NCBI GenBank assembly: GCA_016648135.1
Contig: JADDOH010005162.1
Coordinates: forward strand, 1 to 64,000
From: Agrypnia vestita
Lineage: Eukaryota > Arthropoda > Insecta > Trichoptera > Phryganeidae
Reading direction: 5' to 3'
Length of the DNA stretch: 64,000 nucleotides
Under the pieces are notes generated by a model. That model was not told the origin of the DNA, searched no databases, and worked only from the letters and a program-made list of their open reading frames with translations. The stretch's first letter is position 1, and each line of letters begins with the position of its first letter. Of the stretch, positions 63,913 through 64,000 are shown one piece after another. The translations under genes and the position numbers were made by a program.

Positions 63913-64000
63913 CTGTCTGTGTATAGGTAGGTATATTAAAGATCAGTTTATAAATTTTTAGTGAACCATTTTTTGTGCCCTTATGCCCTTCAAGAGTAAA
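63913..64000. other. Window end, nothing recognised
   Basis: Short AT-rich stretch with a TAGGTAGGTATATTA run at 63925. Confidence 0.4.

Overview
This is about 64 kb of AT-rich animal DNA, almost certainly from an insect and most likely a moth or butterfly. The evidence is the repeat content: short TAGGTAGGTACC-type runs throughout, TTAGG-type telomere-like repeats, tRNA-derived SINEs, RTE- and Jockey/CR1-like LINE fragments, mariner, hAT and Harbinger elements, Penelope-like relics and many fold-back MITEs. There are no bacterial-style operons, no intact rRNA or tRNA gene, no CRISPR array and no intact host protein-coding exon that I can recognise. It reads as intergenic or long-intron DNA that has been repeatedly invaded by transposable elements.

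Layout. 1-9.6 kb: SINEs, 540-bp fold-back MITEs with TA target duplications, a smaller GCGTGCAGTGAG MITE family, a LINE 3' end and a solo LTR that cuts a SINE. 9.6-18.2 kb: a Penelope-like GIY-YIG fragment, a second solo LTR, a large inverted-repeat MITE, several LINE C-terminal fragments and an internally deleted mariner. 18.4-20.9 kb: an unusual 2.5-kb DNA element whose 26-bp terminal repeats fold on themselves. 21-29.7 kb: LINE relics and a hAT relic that carries a nested Harbinger element. 30-33 kb: a short DNA transposon with a 10-bp target duplication and a disrupted first exon, an RTE-like tail and a third LTR. 37.4-38.7 kb: a full-length mariner with near-perfect TIRs and TA duplication, its transposase broken by four frameshifts. 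40-42 kb: a 28-bp satellite of about 42 copies followed by a triplicated repeat. 42.6-45.4 kb: a LINE relic and three hAT-type pieces. 46.5-47.3 kb: the only candidate host-gene signal, a GC-rich block with an insect initiator, short uORFs and a splice donor, which looks like a promoter and non-coding first exon on the + strand. 48-64 kb: LINE, MITE, SINE and Penelope-like relics in AT-rich background.

Most interesting: (1) five hammerhead-ribozyme-like motifs on the minus strand, one directly downstream of a Penelope GIY-YIG relic; (2) the 18.4-20.9 kb element with self-complementary termini; (3) the satellite, whose units each hold a 14-bp palindrome and in which a rare variant block recurs exactly 19 units apart; (4) the candidate promoter and first exon. 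All calls come from reading the sequence; no database search was possible.
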